Shown in pieces: positions 8,293-17,152 of a stretch of 43,116 nucleotides of DNA. Position 1 is the first letter of the stretch, and each line of letters begins with the position of its first letter. Source of the DNA: Oligoflexia bacterium (GTDB lineage: Bacteria; Bdellovibrionota; UBA1018); the NCBI GenBank assembly GCA_903881565.1, contig CAIRTR010000048.1, positions 1 to 43,116 of the forward strand, read 5' to 3'. The notes beneath the pieces are model-generated. The model had not been told where the DNA came from and did not search any database. It worked only from the letters and a program-made list of their open reading frames with translations. Position numbers and translations under genes: made by a program.

Positions 8293-8316
8293 AGAGTCGG
8301 AGAGAGTAGAGAGATG

Positions 8317-8360
8317 AGGCAGGTGGCGACCCGTAGGGGGTTGGGTTCCACCACCTGCCT
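8317..8360. terminator. Hairpin downstream of the PBP1b gene
   Basis: AGGCAGGTGG at 8317-8326 pairs perfectly with CCACCTGCCT at 8351-8360. An inner GACCC/GGGTT pairing is possible. It lies 25 nt after the PBP1b stop and between convergent genes. The T-tract after it is short (TTC), so intrinsic termination is plausible but not certain. Confidence 0.5.
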
Positions 8361-8436
8361 TTCATGGGTGGGTTGTGCTGGGGTACTTTAAAACTTGGAT
8401 TGCGCCTCAACACCCTTAGGACAATATCGAAGGAGG

Positions 8437-8462
8437 GTTAAAGAGGGATTAATACCAAATTA
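8437..8462. repeat. 11-bp-phased TTA repeats at the 3' end of the kinase gene
   Basis: GTTA at 8437, ATTA at 8448 and ATTA at 8459 are exactly 11 bp apart, and the last overlaps the kinase stop codon. Over 30 bp this element matches the one at 10695-10724 at 21 positions in the same orientation. Direct repeats with an 11-bp period are the usual binding architecture of OmpR/PhoB-type regulators. Confidence 0.5.
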
Positions 8463-9938
8463 ATTCTTTTTAATCTTCACCGTGAATAACGCGCCAACCC
8501 CTAAGCCCGCGCGACCAGGATGCGCTTCACTGACTTCAATCGTTCCGTTATGAATTTCCACAATCCGCTTCGCAATGGGGAGCCCGAGTCCCACGCCTGA
8601 AACTGAATTTCGCGTATTTTCAGCCCTAAAAAAGCGACTAAAAATCTTCTCTCTGGCTTCAACGGCAATACCCGGACCGCAATCACTCACCTTCACCAGC
8701 ACAAATTCCGGTTCTTCTACAACATGAACGTCGACCGAACTGCCCTCAGGGGTAAACTTAATCGCATTCTCAACAAGGTTTCGCAGCATGACCTGCAAAA
8801 GATCCGAGTCCCCTAAAATCTCAAAGGGAACTGAAGACGTTTCCTCCAAGTTAAAGCGAATCTTCACCTTCTTCGTTTGCGCAAACCGCTCCAGTCTCGA
8901 TAGAGCCTCAAGGGCCAACTCATCGACTCGAACTTTCTTTATCGAAAGCGTTCCCACTCCCGCATCAACGCGGGCAAGAACAAGCAGGTCTTCCACCATT
9001 TTTGAGAGATATTCAACTTCTTGAGAGGCGCTCACCAAGAAGCTGCCGGTCTCCTCCACCGTCCGTGGACGACTTTTCAACACATCAAGCTCTCCGCGCA
9101 AAATCGCAAGCGGCGTTTTGAGCTGATGAGAAGCGTCTGCAATGAAACGTTCCTGGCTCTCAAAGGATTGCTGAAGGCGATCCAGCAAATGATTCAACGT
9201 GAGCGCAAGCTCGCGTAATTCGTCTTTTTCAGGAGGTACAGGAACTCGCTCAGAAAGCTGCGAAGGGCTCATTTCTTTTGCTTTATCAATGATCGCGCGC
9301 ACGGGATTCAGAGCGCGCCGTGAAAACAAAAGACCGCCGAAAGTCGCAAGGACCAAGATCAGCGGGATCGTAATCAGGAAAAACGCCACCAACCCGCGTT
9401 TCTGCCGCTCCAACAGATTGAGTGGCACGCCGATCTGCAAAATCAAACGCACGCCCGGCTGTCGCTCCACCAGATAGGATATCAACCGGTAAGAGGGCAA
9501 TCGATCTCCAGGCTCAAAGGTCTTGAACGTAACTCGCTGTCCAAATAAAAGCGCCTGATCTTCTTTGGTAAAGGGGAGTTGGCGATTACCCAGGCTGCTG
9601 GAGCGCATAAGGACTTCACCTTTTTGATCACGAATCTGAAGATAGGCCTTCCCCAGTGAAAAGGGAAAAACCTTGCCCTCCTCCGCCAGCTGATCCGAGT
9701 GAATGGAAAGGCGGCCAAAAAAGTCCACTTCAATGGTCTGAGACATGTCGACGGCGTGATTAAAAAGCGCGGCATCAAACTCCGCTTGCTGCGTACTGGA
9801 AAACTCAAAAAATAAGAGCGTACAAAACAAGACGAGGAGAACGCCAAAAGTGGCGACAAAAAGGACGGTCAAACGAAACTGAATGCTCCGCGAGAAGTTC
9901 CGCAGATATAAAAATGGTCTACTCCTGCCTGAGGACAT
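8460..9938 (-). CDS. Sensor histidine kinase (HAMP-HisKA-HATPase)
   Basis: A 492-residue membrane kinase. TM1 is near residues 18-45, a periplasmic sensor region of about 140 residues follows, TM2 is near 185-210 (VAFFLITIPLILVLATFGGL), then come HAMP, a HisKA box with phospho-acceptor His271 (DASHQLKTPLAILRGE) and an ATPase domain with NLVENAIKF, DCGPGIAVEARE and GVGLGLPIA. It should phosphorylate the OmpR-type regulator encoded just upstream; the ATG at 9938 overlaps that gene's end by 20 bp. A TTG at 9950 would add four residues. The closest general type is the CusS/QseC/PhoR-like group; the signal is unknown. Confidence 0.9.
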   Translation of the reverse strand: MSSGRSRPFLYLRNFSRSIQFRLTVLFVATFGVLLVLFCTLLFFEFSSTQQAEFDAALFNHAVDMSQTIEVDFFGRLSIHSDQLAEEGKVFPFSLGKAYLQIRDQKGEVLMRSSSLGNRQLPFTKEDQALLFGQRVTFKTFEPGDRLPSYRLISYLVERQPGVRLILQIGVPLNLLERQKRGLVAFFLITIPLILVLATFGGLLFSRRALNPVRAIIDKAKEMSPSQLSERVPVPPEKDELRELALTLNHLLDRLQQSFESQERFIADASHQLKTPLAILRGELDVLKSRPRTVEETGSFLVSASQEVEYLSKMVEDLLVLARVDAGVGTLSIKKVRVDELALEALSRLERFAQTKKVKIRFNLEETSSVPFEILGDSDLLQVMLRNLVENAIKFTPEGSSVDVHVVEEPEFVLVKVSDCGPGIAVEAREKIFSRFFRAENTRNSVSGVGLGLPIAKRIVEIHNGTIEVSEAHPGRAGLGVGALFTVKIKKN

Positions 9939-10590
9939 AACCCACGCCAACCATTGTATGAATCAGTTTTTTCTTGAAGGGCTGATCCACTTTCTTTCGA
10001 AGCATATTGATGTACACATCAATCACATTGCTATCGCTATCAAAATGCAAATCCCAGACGTGTTCACTGATTTCGGTACGCGAAAGCGGCCGGTTGGGAT
10101 TCCTCAGGAAAAACTCCAAAAGGGCAAACTCTTTGGCGGTGAGAAGAATCTCCTTGCCTGACCGACATACTTTTCGAGTCACCAGATCAACTTCCAAGTC
10201 TGAGAATTTTAGAACAGGTTGCCCTGTGGGGGTCCCTCGCCTCAAGAGCGCACGAACTCGTGCCAGCAGTTCTTCAAAGGCAAAGGGTTTCGTCAGATAG
10301 TCATCCGCGCCTGCATCCAATCCCTGCACCTTATCTTTTGTGCCCGCCAATGCCGTGAGCATGAGGATCGCGCCCGCAAAACCATCTCGCCTGAGATTGC
10401 GAGAAGTATCTAAGCCACTTTGGTCCGGGAGCATCACATCAAGTATGATAAGGTCATAAACGTTTTCAGCCGCTAGAGTCTCAGCGACCCCGCCCGTATC
10501 GGCGATGTCCACGGAGTAACCCGCTTCGGAGAGTCCCTTTTTTAAGAAACCCAACATCTTTTTTTGATCTTCAACAACAAGGAGTCTCAT
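9919..10590 (-). CDS. OmpR/PhoB-family response regulator
   Basis: A 223-residue protein. The receiver domain has the phospho-acceptor Asp51 (LIILDVMLPDQSG), acidic residues in VVED near the N-terminus and a Lys in LTKPF. The C-terminal winged helix (residues ~125-223) has the usual LTAKEFALLEFFLRNP, RTEISEHVWD and VDVYINMLRKKVD elements. It should bind DNA as a dimer on direct repeats when phosphorylated by the kinase encoded downstream. Direct repeats with 11-bp period lie about 105-140 bp upstream of its start and again beyond the kinase gene, which suggests autoregulation. The ATG at 10590 is clear; no strong promoter was identified. Confidence 0.92.
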   Translation of the reverse strand: MRLLVVEDQKKMLGFLKKGLSEAGYSVDIADTGGVAETLAAENVYDLIILDVMLPDQSGLDTSRNLRRDGFAGAILMLTALAGTKDKVQGLDAGADDYLTKPFAFEELLARVRALLRRGTPTGQPVLKFSDLEVDLVTRKVCRSGKEILLTAKEFALLEFFLRNPNRPLSRTEISEHVWDLHFDSDSNVIDVYINMLRKKVDQPFKKKLIHTMVGVGYVLRQE

Positions 10591-10934
10591 AGAGTATGTC
10601 CCTCACGCTATCATAGTCTTTGAATCAGCGCGAGAAGTGCTATCCACACAAATGCCGGATATAAGGTGTTCATAAAGTCACTCTAGGCGAGCGGGATTAG
10701 AGACGGATTAAAGTGAAATTAAAGTTTATTAATTACGGTTGTTTCGTTTTCGGTTGTCAAAAGATTAGACACTTAGGCGACACAGGCCCCTTTCGAATGG
10801 CACCCGCCTCCACCTGTGAATCTCAATTTTATCTCGTACTTTCATATGGTTATAATATTTTAAAAAGAGGGGCAAAAGGCCACCACTTGGTACGTGGATT
10901 GCTCTAATGCTGTGTAGTGGAAGTGAGCACAAGA
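10591..10934. other. Divergent intergenic region between two two-component loci
   Basis: This 344-bp gap holds the 11-bp-phased repeats (10694-10731) and a perfect -10 TATAAT at 10851-10856. That -10 would serve the CHASE2 kinase gene, with a weak -35 (TTTATC) 17 nt upstream, and would give a leader of about 70 nt. A 64-codon frame from GTG 10713 has no coding character. Nothing else is recognised. Confidence 0.5.
10694..10731. repeat. 11-bp-phased direct repeats, candidate response-regulator binding site
   Basis: ATTA cores begin at 10696, 10707 and 10718, with a fourth at 10728 (spacings 11, 11, 10). The first three sit in (G/A)ATTARAG-type units. The array lies in the divergent region upstream of the OmpR-type regulator gene and the CHASE2 kinase gene. 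The matching array at 8437-8462 strengthens the idea that this is a specific binding element. Confidence 0.55.
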
Positions 10935-12932
10935 ATGTCACATATTGAAAAACTACTTCAAAAATTTGAAAAGCCTCTCCTCATCACTGCCGGTGCACTC
11001 GCACTGAGCGCGGTGCTGGTGAACTTGGATTTCAATTTGTTTGAAGCCAGCCTCCTTGATTTTCGGATCTCAAAAGGATCCCAGAGGACTGCGGATTCTT
11101 CCATTGTCCTTATTAGCATCGATGACAAGACGACGGCTGAACTCGACGAGACGGCCCCTCTTTCGCTAGACCTTCATACCCGCTTCATGGAAGCCCTCGA
11201 AGCACACGAACCCAAAGCCGTGGGTTACCTCGTAAACCTTAACCTCGTTCATCAATCCAATCCCGAGCTGCTTCGAAAAGAATGGGGCACTCGTTTCGTA
11301 AAGGCCACGCAGCGCCTCGAAAGTCATGGCAGCGTCGTGCTGCTTGGAACTCCTTACGATCTCACCGCTCCGCCCTTTCCGCTTAATTCAATTCCTCATG
11401 CGGTGGCGGTTCTTCATAAGGACGGCAATGTATTCGCCGAAGATAAAGTCACCCGCCGCGCCCTCACCACCCTGAACGGACGCCCCACTTTTCATTTAGA
11501 CCTGGCCGAGCGATTGGGCTTTGTTCCCCACGGCACTCAAATTCCCGGGAGTTATGAAGTACCCGAGGCCGAAAGCCGGTACTTTTTTTTCCGTTACCAT
11601 GGATCCACAGCGATCGGGTACAGCGAAACTCAGCAGCCCTATTTGAGACTCTCATTTAGTGACATCATTAACGGGCGAGTTTCTCCAGACACTTTGCGCG
11701 GCAAGATTCTGCTCGTAGGCACACTCTCCAAGGACGATTCATCGGACTTTGCATCAACTCCTTATTCGAAGACCCAATTCAAAAACCCTAAACTCGTTGT
11801 TCACGCCAACATCCTGGATTCACTGATTCATCAAGAGTCCGTCGTCAGAGCACCCACCTGGGTCAACTGGCTCACGACCTTGGGAGTCACCAGTTTTGTT
11901 TTATGGGCCGTCTTAACGATGACGCCTTTATACGGCGTATTTTCCTCTCTTATCCTAGCCGGACTGGTGCTGGTCATCGGACAGCTTCTCCTTGATACGC
12001 AAGGGCTGTGGATCAGAGAGAGCCAACCCCTCATCGGCGTGTTCATCGCTTACTACTTAGCGGTGCCATACCGACTCATTCAAGAATACAAGCAACGTTG
12101 GGATTTTCAGCAAAAAAACGAAGTCCTTGTTCAGGTCGAAGAACTCAAAACGAACTTCCTCTCGCTAGTGACCCACGATCTGAAAACCCCAGTCGCACGC
12201 ATTCAGGGACTTGCCGAAGTGCTGATGGCCAAAGCTTCTTCCCGCCTCATTGAGCGCGACCAGGAGACCCTTCGCCACATTATTAGTTCGACTGAAGAGC
12301 TTAATCGGTTTATCTCCAGCATTCTTGAGCTCAACAAAGTCGAGTCCAAACTCTTAAGCATTCAACTCGAATCAAAAGACGTCAATCAACTCATTGAGCG
12401 CTGCCTCGAAGGCTTCAAAGCCCCAGCCCGCGCCAAAGGAATCAAAATTCAATCTGAGCTTGAGCCACTCTTTCCGATCAAGCTTGATCCGACTTTGATG
12501 TCAAAGGTCCTAAACAATCTCGTCGACAACGCGTTAAAATACTCCCCCCAGGGGTCTGTCGTATTTGTTTCTTCTAAAGAAACTGCCGATTGCGCCTGGG
12601 TTGAGATCTCGGTTAGAGATCAGGGCGCGGGCCTCACCGATGAGGAGCGCGATAACCTATTTACCCGGTTCTATCGAGCGAAGAATGATGCAACATCAAG
12701 GGTAAACGGAACCGGACTTGGCCTTTATCTTACGAAATATTTTGTGGAAGCCCACAACGGGCGAGTCGAGGTTCTAAGTGAACTCGGCGCAGGAAGCACA
12801 TTTAAGATTCTGCTGCCGATCGAGAACACGTCGATCGTAACTGGCGGAACTGGATTAACCCGGGCAATTGATACCGCCCAAAAAACTGGCAGTAATAGTC
12901 GAAGTAATAGTAAGGAGCAGAAGTATGTTTAA
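10935..12932 (+). CDS. CHASE2-domain sensor histidine kinase
   Basis: A 665-residue membrane kinase. TM1 is near residues 12-32. A long extracytoplasmic CHASE2 domain follows (LLDFRISKG, IVLISIDDKT, then AVGYLVNLN and GKILLVGT). Three closely spaced TM segments follow at about 300-375, as is usual after CHASE2. The kinase core has phospho-acceptor His414 (LSLVTHDLKTPVARIQGL), NLVDNALKYSP, DQGAGLTDEE and GTGLGLYL. The start may be ATG 10935 or GTG 10917; neither has a good Shine-Dalgarno sequence. Its 3' end overlaps the downstream NtrC-type gene by 8 bp, so that protein is its likely partner. The ligand is unknown. Confidence 0.88.
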   Translation: MSHIEKLLQKFEKPLLITAGALALSAVLVNLDFNLFEASLLDFRISKGSQRTADSSIVLISIDDKTTAELDETAPLSLDLHTRFMEALEAHEPKAVGYLVNLNLVHQSNPELLRKEWGTRFVKATQRLESHGSVVLLGTPYDLTAPPFPLNSIPHAVAVLHKDGNVFAEDKVTRRALTTLNGRPTFHLDLAERLGFVPHGTQIPGSYEVPEAESRYFFFRYHGSTAIGYSETQQPYLRLSFSDIINGRVSPDTLRGKILLVGTLSKDDSSDFASTPYSKTQFKNPKLVVHANILDSLIHQESVVRAPTWVNWLTTLGVTSFVLWAVLTMTPLYGVFSSLILAGLVLVIGQLLLDTQGLWIRESQPLIGVFIAYYLAVPYRLIQEYKQRWDFQQKNEVLVQVEELKTNFLSLVTHDLKTPVARIQGLAEVLMAKASSRLIERDQETLRHIISSTEELNRFISSILELNKVESKLLSIQLESKDVNQLIERCLEGFKAPARAKGIKIQSELEPLFPIKLDPTLMSKVLNNLVDNALKYSPQGSVVFVSSKETADCAWVEISVRDQGAGLTDEERDNLFTRFYRAKNDATSRVNGTGLGLYLTKYFVEAHNGRVEVLSELGAGSTFKILLPIENTSIVTGGTGLTRAIDTAQKTGSNSRSNSKEQKYV

Positions 12933-14415
12933 AGTACTCGTTGTTGATGATGATGCCGATTTGAGAATGTCCGTAGCCTCCGCGCTCTCGGAGAACCACT
13001 TTCACGTTGATCAGGCGAAAGACGGAGAAGAGGGCGTCAATCGCGTACGCGCCGGACATTACGACCTCGTACTGCTTGATGTAAACATGCCTCGCATGAG
13101 TGGCTTAGAAGCCCTTAAAGAAATCAAAGCCCACGACCCTTCGATCGTCGCCATCATCCTTACGGCATTTTCGAATATCCGTGATGCCATCGAAGCAACG
13201 AAGGAAGGCGCCTACAACTATCTAGAAAAGCCAATCAAGGCCGAAAACCTGGTCTATTTGCTTGAAAAAGCTCTTAAAGCCAAGCACATGGTCAAGAGCC
13301 TTTCGATGTCCGCTCCAACCATCAAGCTCCCCAATGGAACAGATTTCGTCGGCCAGAGTTCCGAAATGAAACGTGTGTTTAGCGTCATCGACAAGCTTGC
13401 GCGCGTTGAAACTGCGGTTCTGATCCGTGGCGAAAGCGGCACGGGTAAAGAACTTGTGGCTCAAGCCCTTCATTTTAACAGTCCCCGAAAAGACAATCGC
13501 TTCGTAACTGTGAACTGCTCGGCGATCCCAGAGAATCTGATCGAGAGTGAATTCTTCGGGCACGAAAAGGGTGCCTTCACCGGCGCGGACTCCCGCAAGA
13601 TCGGCAAGTTTCAGTATGCCGATGGCGGAACCCTTTTCCTAGACGAAATCGGCGACATCACCCCTGGCATGCAAGTCAAACTCCTGCGCGTTCTTCAAGA
13701 CAAACGTTTCACACCTGTGGGCTCGAATCGCGAAGTCGAAGTCAACGTCCGTATTGTGGCGGCCACCAACCGTAACCTCGAAGAGATGATCAAGAAGGGC
13801 GAGTTCCGCGAAGACCTGTTTTATCGCCTCAATGTTCTGCCGATTCAGCTTCCCCCACTACGTGAGCGACGTAATGACGTTCAAGTTCTGGCGACGTACT
13901 TCATCGAGAAGTTCAATCAGCAGTACAACAAGAAGATTGTGGACCTCAGTCCTGAAGCGATGGAACTTCTGAAAGCTCACGCTTGGCCCGGAAACATCCG
14001 TGAACTTGAAAACGTGATTGAGCATGCGTTTGTGATTGAAACCACCGAGCGCTTAACGGTAGAGAGTTTGCCGGATTCTTTGACCGGCGGCACTCGTCGT
14101 CCAGGCTTGAAGACGAGCTTTGGAAGCTCCGCTGAAGATTCAGACGAAGTGGATCTGGATGATGCGGAGATGGCTGTGGCCGTCGGCGCTGAAGGTGGTG
14201 TGTTGCCAAAGATTGATCCTGTGGGCTTTACGCTTGATATCAATCGCTTGGACTTTCAGGCCAATAAAGAAGAATTTGAAAAGCAATTCCTGATGAGTGC
14301 TCTGCGCGCGTTCAAGGGCCGGATCAATCAGACGGCGTTGCACGCGAATATCCCGAAGAAGACGCTGCTTCGCAAGTTGCAGAAGTATGGGATCACGGCG
14401 AGGGAATACATCTAA
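12925..14415 (+). CDS. NtrC-family sigma54-dependent response regulator
   Basis: A 496-residue protein. The receiver domain has Asp52 (LVLLDVNMPRMSG). The AAA+ domain has Walker A GESGTGKE, the sigma54-contact loop GAFTGA, Walker B GGTLFLDEIGD and arginine-finger-type motifs near PPLRERR. The C-terminus is a Fis-type helix-turn-helix (GRINQTALHANIPKKTLLRK). An acidic, low-complexity linker of about 60 residues (AEDSDEVDLDDAE) separates the AAA+ and DNA-binding domains and is longer than usual. The start ATG at 12925 has AAGGAG seven nt upstream. Phosphorylation by the CHASE2 kinase should activate transcription from -24/-12 promoters; I did not find one nearby. Confidence 0.94.
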   Translation: MFKVLVVDDDADLRMSVASALSENHFHVDQAKDGEEGVNRVRAGHYDLVLLDVNMPRMSGLEALKEIKAHDPSIVAIILTAFSNIRDAIEATKEGAYNYLEKPIKAENLVYLLEKALKAKHMVKSLSMSAPTIKLPNGTDFVGQSSEMKRVFSVIDKLARVETAVLIRGESGTGKELVAQALHFNSPRKDNRFVTVNCSAIPENLIESEFFGHEKGAFTGADSRKIGKFQYADGGTLFLDEIGDITPGMQVKLLRVLQDKRFTPVGSNREVEVNVRIVAATNRNLEEMIKKGEFREDLFYRLNVLPIQLPPLRERRNDVQVLATYFIEKFNQQYNKKIVDLSPEAMELLKAHAWPGNIRELENVIEHAFVIETTERLTVESLPDSLTGGTRRPGLKTSFGSSAEDSDEVDLDDAEMAVAVGAEGGVLPKIDPVGFTLDINRLDFQANKEEFEKQFLMSALRAFKGRINQTALHANIPKKTLLRKLQKYGITAREYI

Positions 14416-14429
14416 AGCGCGGAGGCCCT

Positions 14430-14912
14430 ATGACCAACAAGACTAAATTATCAGCTCTTCTCGGGACTCTAGTTATCTGTCTAAACTTAGGCACAGTCTG
14501 GGCTTCGATCGCCCATGCACAGGAGCAGGAATCAATTCCGCTGGCCGACGCCGCCGGAGAAACTGCCGATAGCTCAGCTGCAAAGCCAGAGCGGAAGCAA
14601 CCGCTACTTCATTGGTCTGGTTATGAAGGAGTTCACACATTCATGGCCGCGCGAGAACTCTGTATCTCTAAGGGCGGACGGCTTCCCACCGTTTCAGAAT
14701 TCAACAACGACGGTTTGCTTTTATACGCTGGAGATCCAACTTTCTTAAAGGGCTGGGACCTGCCTTATTGGATGGAAAGCGACTCACGCAGTTTTCGGGA
14801 CTCCGTGCCGGTTCTGAACAAGTTTCAAAACTACTGCAGCTTTAAGTCCGGAACTTGTGAACGCATTCATCAAGACTGGGGCGGCTATACGACCTGTATT
14901 TTACCGAATTAA
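14430..14912 (+). CDS. Secreted protein with Lcl/DUF1566-like motif
   Basis: A 160-residue protein with a signal peptide (LSALLGTLVICLNLGTVWAS, then IAHAQ). The mature region has FMAARELCISKGGRLPTVSEF, resembling the GWRLPT core of the Lcl/DUF1566 fold in secreted proteins, but the domain is short. Four cysteines could form two disulphides. GGAGG lies 5 nt before ATG 14430, and the gene starts 14 bp after the NtrC-type gene, so it may be cotranscribed. Its stop shares TTAA (14909-14912) with the stop of the convergent ppiC-type gene. The function is unknown. Confidence 0.65.
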   Translation: MTNKTKLSALLGTLVICLNLGTVWASIAHAQEQESIPLADAAGETADSSAAKPERKQPLLHWSGYEGVHTFMAARELCISKGGRLPTVSEFNNDGLLLYAGDPTFLKGWDLPYWMESDSRSFRDSVPVLNKFQNYCSFKSGTCERIHQDWGGYTTCILPN

Positions 14913-15727
14913 AGCTTATCAACCGCTTTATCATCCACAGAAACCTTAGCCTGCTGCTTGAGCTTGCCCACCATCTCCTGGATGAGTTCGTTACGAAGTT
15001 CCATGCGTACGCGGGCTTCGACATCGCTGTAAGGGAGAGCTTTGCCAGGCTTCAACTCAATGACCTTGATGATGTGATATCCGAAAGCGGTTTTCACAGG
15101 GCCCACGATCTCGCCTGCCTTACCCGCAAAGGCGGCCTCGGTGAACTCAGGAACCATACGATCACGACCGAAGAAACCAAGGTCACCCCGGTTATTTTTA
15201 GCCGATGGATCTTTTGAGTTCTTCTCGGCCAAAGCTTGAAAGTCTGCATTGGGTTCTTTGGCTTTTTTCATCAAATCTCGTGCTTGAGCTTCGTCAGACA
15301 CCAAAATGTGCTGTGCATGCACTTCATCGGTGCTGAAACGGGCTTTATGATTTTCGTAGTATTTTTTTACCGAGCTATCGGAAATCTTCGTCGCAAGCTT
15401 CTTGTTCAAAATCTTTCCGGTGAGGTACTGCTTACGAAAGGAGCTTAGCGCTTCTTTATATTCCGCATCCTGGTCCAGCTTGTCTTTTTCAGCTTCCTGA
15501 ACCAGAAGCTCCTGATCAATCATGCTCCCAAGAATTTGGCGGCGGGAACTGACGTCTTTCAAAAGATTTTCCCTTTGGCCTTCAGAAACCCCGGCAAGAG
15601 CCGTTTTCAAATCCTTGTCCGTAATCACCTTTCCATTAACCGTTGCCAGATCAACGGCCCAAGCTCCGGAACATGTGAAAACTAAACCAACTCCTAGAAC
15701 CCAAATCTGTTTTGAAAATTTAATCAT
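14909..15727 (-). CDS. Periplasmic PpiC-type peptidyl-prolyl isomerase
   Basis: A 272-residue protein with a signal peptide (IWVLGVGLVFTCSGAWA), a SurA-N-like helical region (VNGKVITDKDLKTAL ... MIDQELLVQEAEKD), and one parvulin domain at about residues 138-235. The parvulin hallmarks are VHAQHILVSDEAQA, NRGDLGFFGRDRMVPEF, EIVGPVKTAFGYHIIKVIE. It should help fold outer-membrane or secreted proteins in the periplasm, like SurA or PrsA/PpiD. It lacks a lipobox cysteine at the cleavage site, so it is probably soluble. It converges on the small secreted-protein gene, with overlapping stop codons. Confidence 0.9.
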   Translation of the reverse strand: MIKFSKQIWVLGVGLVFTCSGAWAVDLATVNGKVITDKDLKTALAGVSEGQRENLLKDVSSRRQILGSMIDQELLVQEAEKDKLDQDAEYKEALSSFRKQYLTGKILNKKLATKISDSSVKKYYENHKARFSTDEVHAQHILVSDEAQARDLMKKAKEPNADFQALAEKNSKDPSAKNNRGDLGFFGRDRMVPEFTEAAFAGKAGEIVGPVKTAFGYHIIKVIELKPGKALPYSDVEARVRMELRNELIQEMVGKLKQQAKVSVDDKAVDKL

Positions 15728-15779
15728 AATCCGTCGCGCTCCTTCGTCATTTCATTTGGCTCATTTCGCCACTTGATTT

Positions 15780-17072
15780 TCACAGGTGATCTCGGAACAA
15801 TTTATTATAATGTTCCTGGATCTTCTTTAAATCTACCATGTTCAAAAAGCTTGAAAAACTCATCCACACCGCCACACCGTTCATGTCCCTAAACTGCGGG
15901 GGGAGATAGCGCGGAGGATCAATAATGCCTTCTTTATACTTTTGATACAAGAGGGGCACATCATCAACATACAGTTTTCCTGCAAAAAGAAAAGGAATCA
16001 ACTGCGGACGCCCCGCCCGAATTGCCGACCGCATAAAGTTATAGTTCTCAATAAAGCCCCGGCAATAAGAGATGTCTTTGGTAAAAGGGGCACCGCCTTC
16101 GGGCATTCCCCCACGAAACACCCGCACAGCGTTGGTGACGCATTCGTCCTCGGAGTAACCTTCGGTCCTGAAAAATTCGATCACTTCAAGGATGTTTGCA
16201 CCATCTTCGGCTTTATCGATCGATAAGATTCGGTCGTTGATGTGGCGTGCCCTCTTCGGATAGGTCCGAAAAGTGAAAATTTCCATAATAACCGCCAAAC
16301 CCTCTTGGGTCGATGAAACCCGAGGGGGCCCTTTTGATAACCACTTGGCGACATGCTGATTATGGCCGTTTTGGGTTGTTCCGACGTGAACCCAGCCCTC
16401 ATGCACCTCTAAGATATCGACATCACGAGCAGAAAAAGTCGCGCCTTCTTTGATTTTGACCACGTCACCGCCCGCGGCGGCGTCGGCCAGGATCCCATCC
16501 GATATTTTTGCTTCAACCGCATTTTCGGTAAAATAGGTGTGAAATCTCTTATTGAGTATGTCCACCGTATCCTGAGCTGAAAGTGTCTCGGGATAATCGG
16601 CCCCGAGATCCTCCATTTTTAGACCATTTAGAATTTTGTAGAGCAGCTGCCCCAAATCGACGATCTTATTGGTGTCATCAAAAAAGGTGTCTTTAGGAGA
16701 TCCATAGAGTTTACGGCTCCACTCCCAGAATTGCTTTGTGCCGCGAGCGAGCAACATCTGAACAACGTCACGATACTGCTCCGCAGTAGCCTTTAGGAGG
16801 TGCCCAAGCTCATCCTCTGCTCCTAAGGTCACTTCGATGTCTCGAATAATGTCTTCAAGGTCGGCTGTTTTCTGAGCCGGGTCAAACCCAAGCGGCACCG
16901 ACTTATAATACTCTGCATCCACCTTAGGCATATGCTTGAAATGAGTGCGCCTAAGCTCCTTTTCAATCGAGGGGTCCCACTTAATTGCATCAAGAATTCG
17001 AATGGGCCGCTGCGCTTCAACAATACGTTGCGAAAGTCGCCTGAGCTTCTCTTTATAGGTGGTCCAAACCAT
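15780..17072 (-). CDS. DUF1704/TIGR02421 putative metallopeptidase
   Basis: A 430-residue protein of the family annotated as 'flavohemoglobin expression-modulating QEGLA motif protein'. It carries HEGWVH (His224, Glu225, His229), an HExxxH zinc-site motif, followed by the family TQEGLA motif about 25 residues on. Eukaryotic DUF1704 members (MATCAP, KIAA0895L) are tubulin tyrosine carboxypeptidases with the same HExxxH motif, so a carboxypeptidase-type activity is plausible; the bacterial substrate is unknown. There is no signal peptide, so it is cytoplasmic. The ATG at 17072 lies 8 nt after a good -10 box, with no Shine-Dalgarno sequence. Confidence 0.82.
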   Translation of the reverse strand: MVWTTYKEKLRRLSQRIVEAQRPIRILDAIKWDPSIEKELRRTHFKHMPKVDAEYYKSVPLGFDPAQKTADLEDIIRDIEVTLGAEDELGHLLKATAEQYRDVVQMLLARGTKQFWEWSRKLYGSPKDTFFDDTNKIVDLGQLLYKILNGLKMEDLGADYPETLSAQDTVDILNKRFHTYFTENAVEAKISDGILADAAAGGDVVKIKEGATFSARDVDILEVHEGWVHVGTTQNGHNQHVAKWLSKGPPRVSSTQEGLAVIMEIFTFRTYPKRARHINDRILSIDKAEDGANILEVIEFFRTEGYSEDECVTNAVRVFRGGMPEGGAPFTKDISYCRGFIENYNFMRSAIRAGRPQLIPFLFAGKLYVDDVPLLYQKYKEGIIDPPRYLPPQFRDMNGVAVWMSFSSFLNMVDLKKIQEHYNKLFRDHL

Positions 17073-17080
17073 GTAGCTAA

Positions 17081-17109
17081 ATTTTAGCGCCCCGGTACCC
17101 CGCTTGCAA
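17081..17109 (-). promoter_or_regulatory. Promoter of the DUF1704 gene, probably leaderless
   Basis: Minus strand: -35 TTGCAA at 17109-17104, exactly 17 nt of spacer, and -10 TAAAAT at 17086-17081. The ATG begins 8 nt after the -10, so the transcript would start within about 2 nt of the start codon. Confidence 0.6.
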
Positions 17110-17152
17110 CCTCTGTCTGATAATTACAACCCCAAAACCTGCGAGGTGCGCC

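Noticed and set aside
10713-10907. A 64-codon plus-strand frame in the divergent region
   Set aside because: It starts with GTG without a Shine-Dalgarno sequence, has no coding composition, and overlaps the phased repeats and the -10 box.
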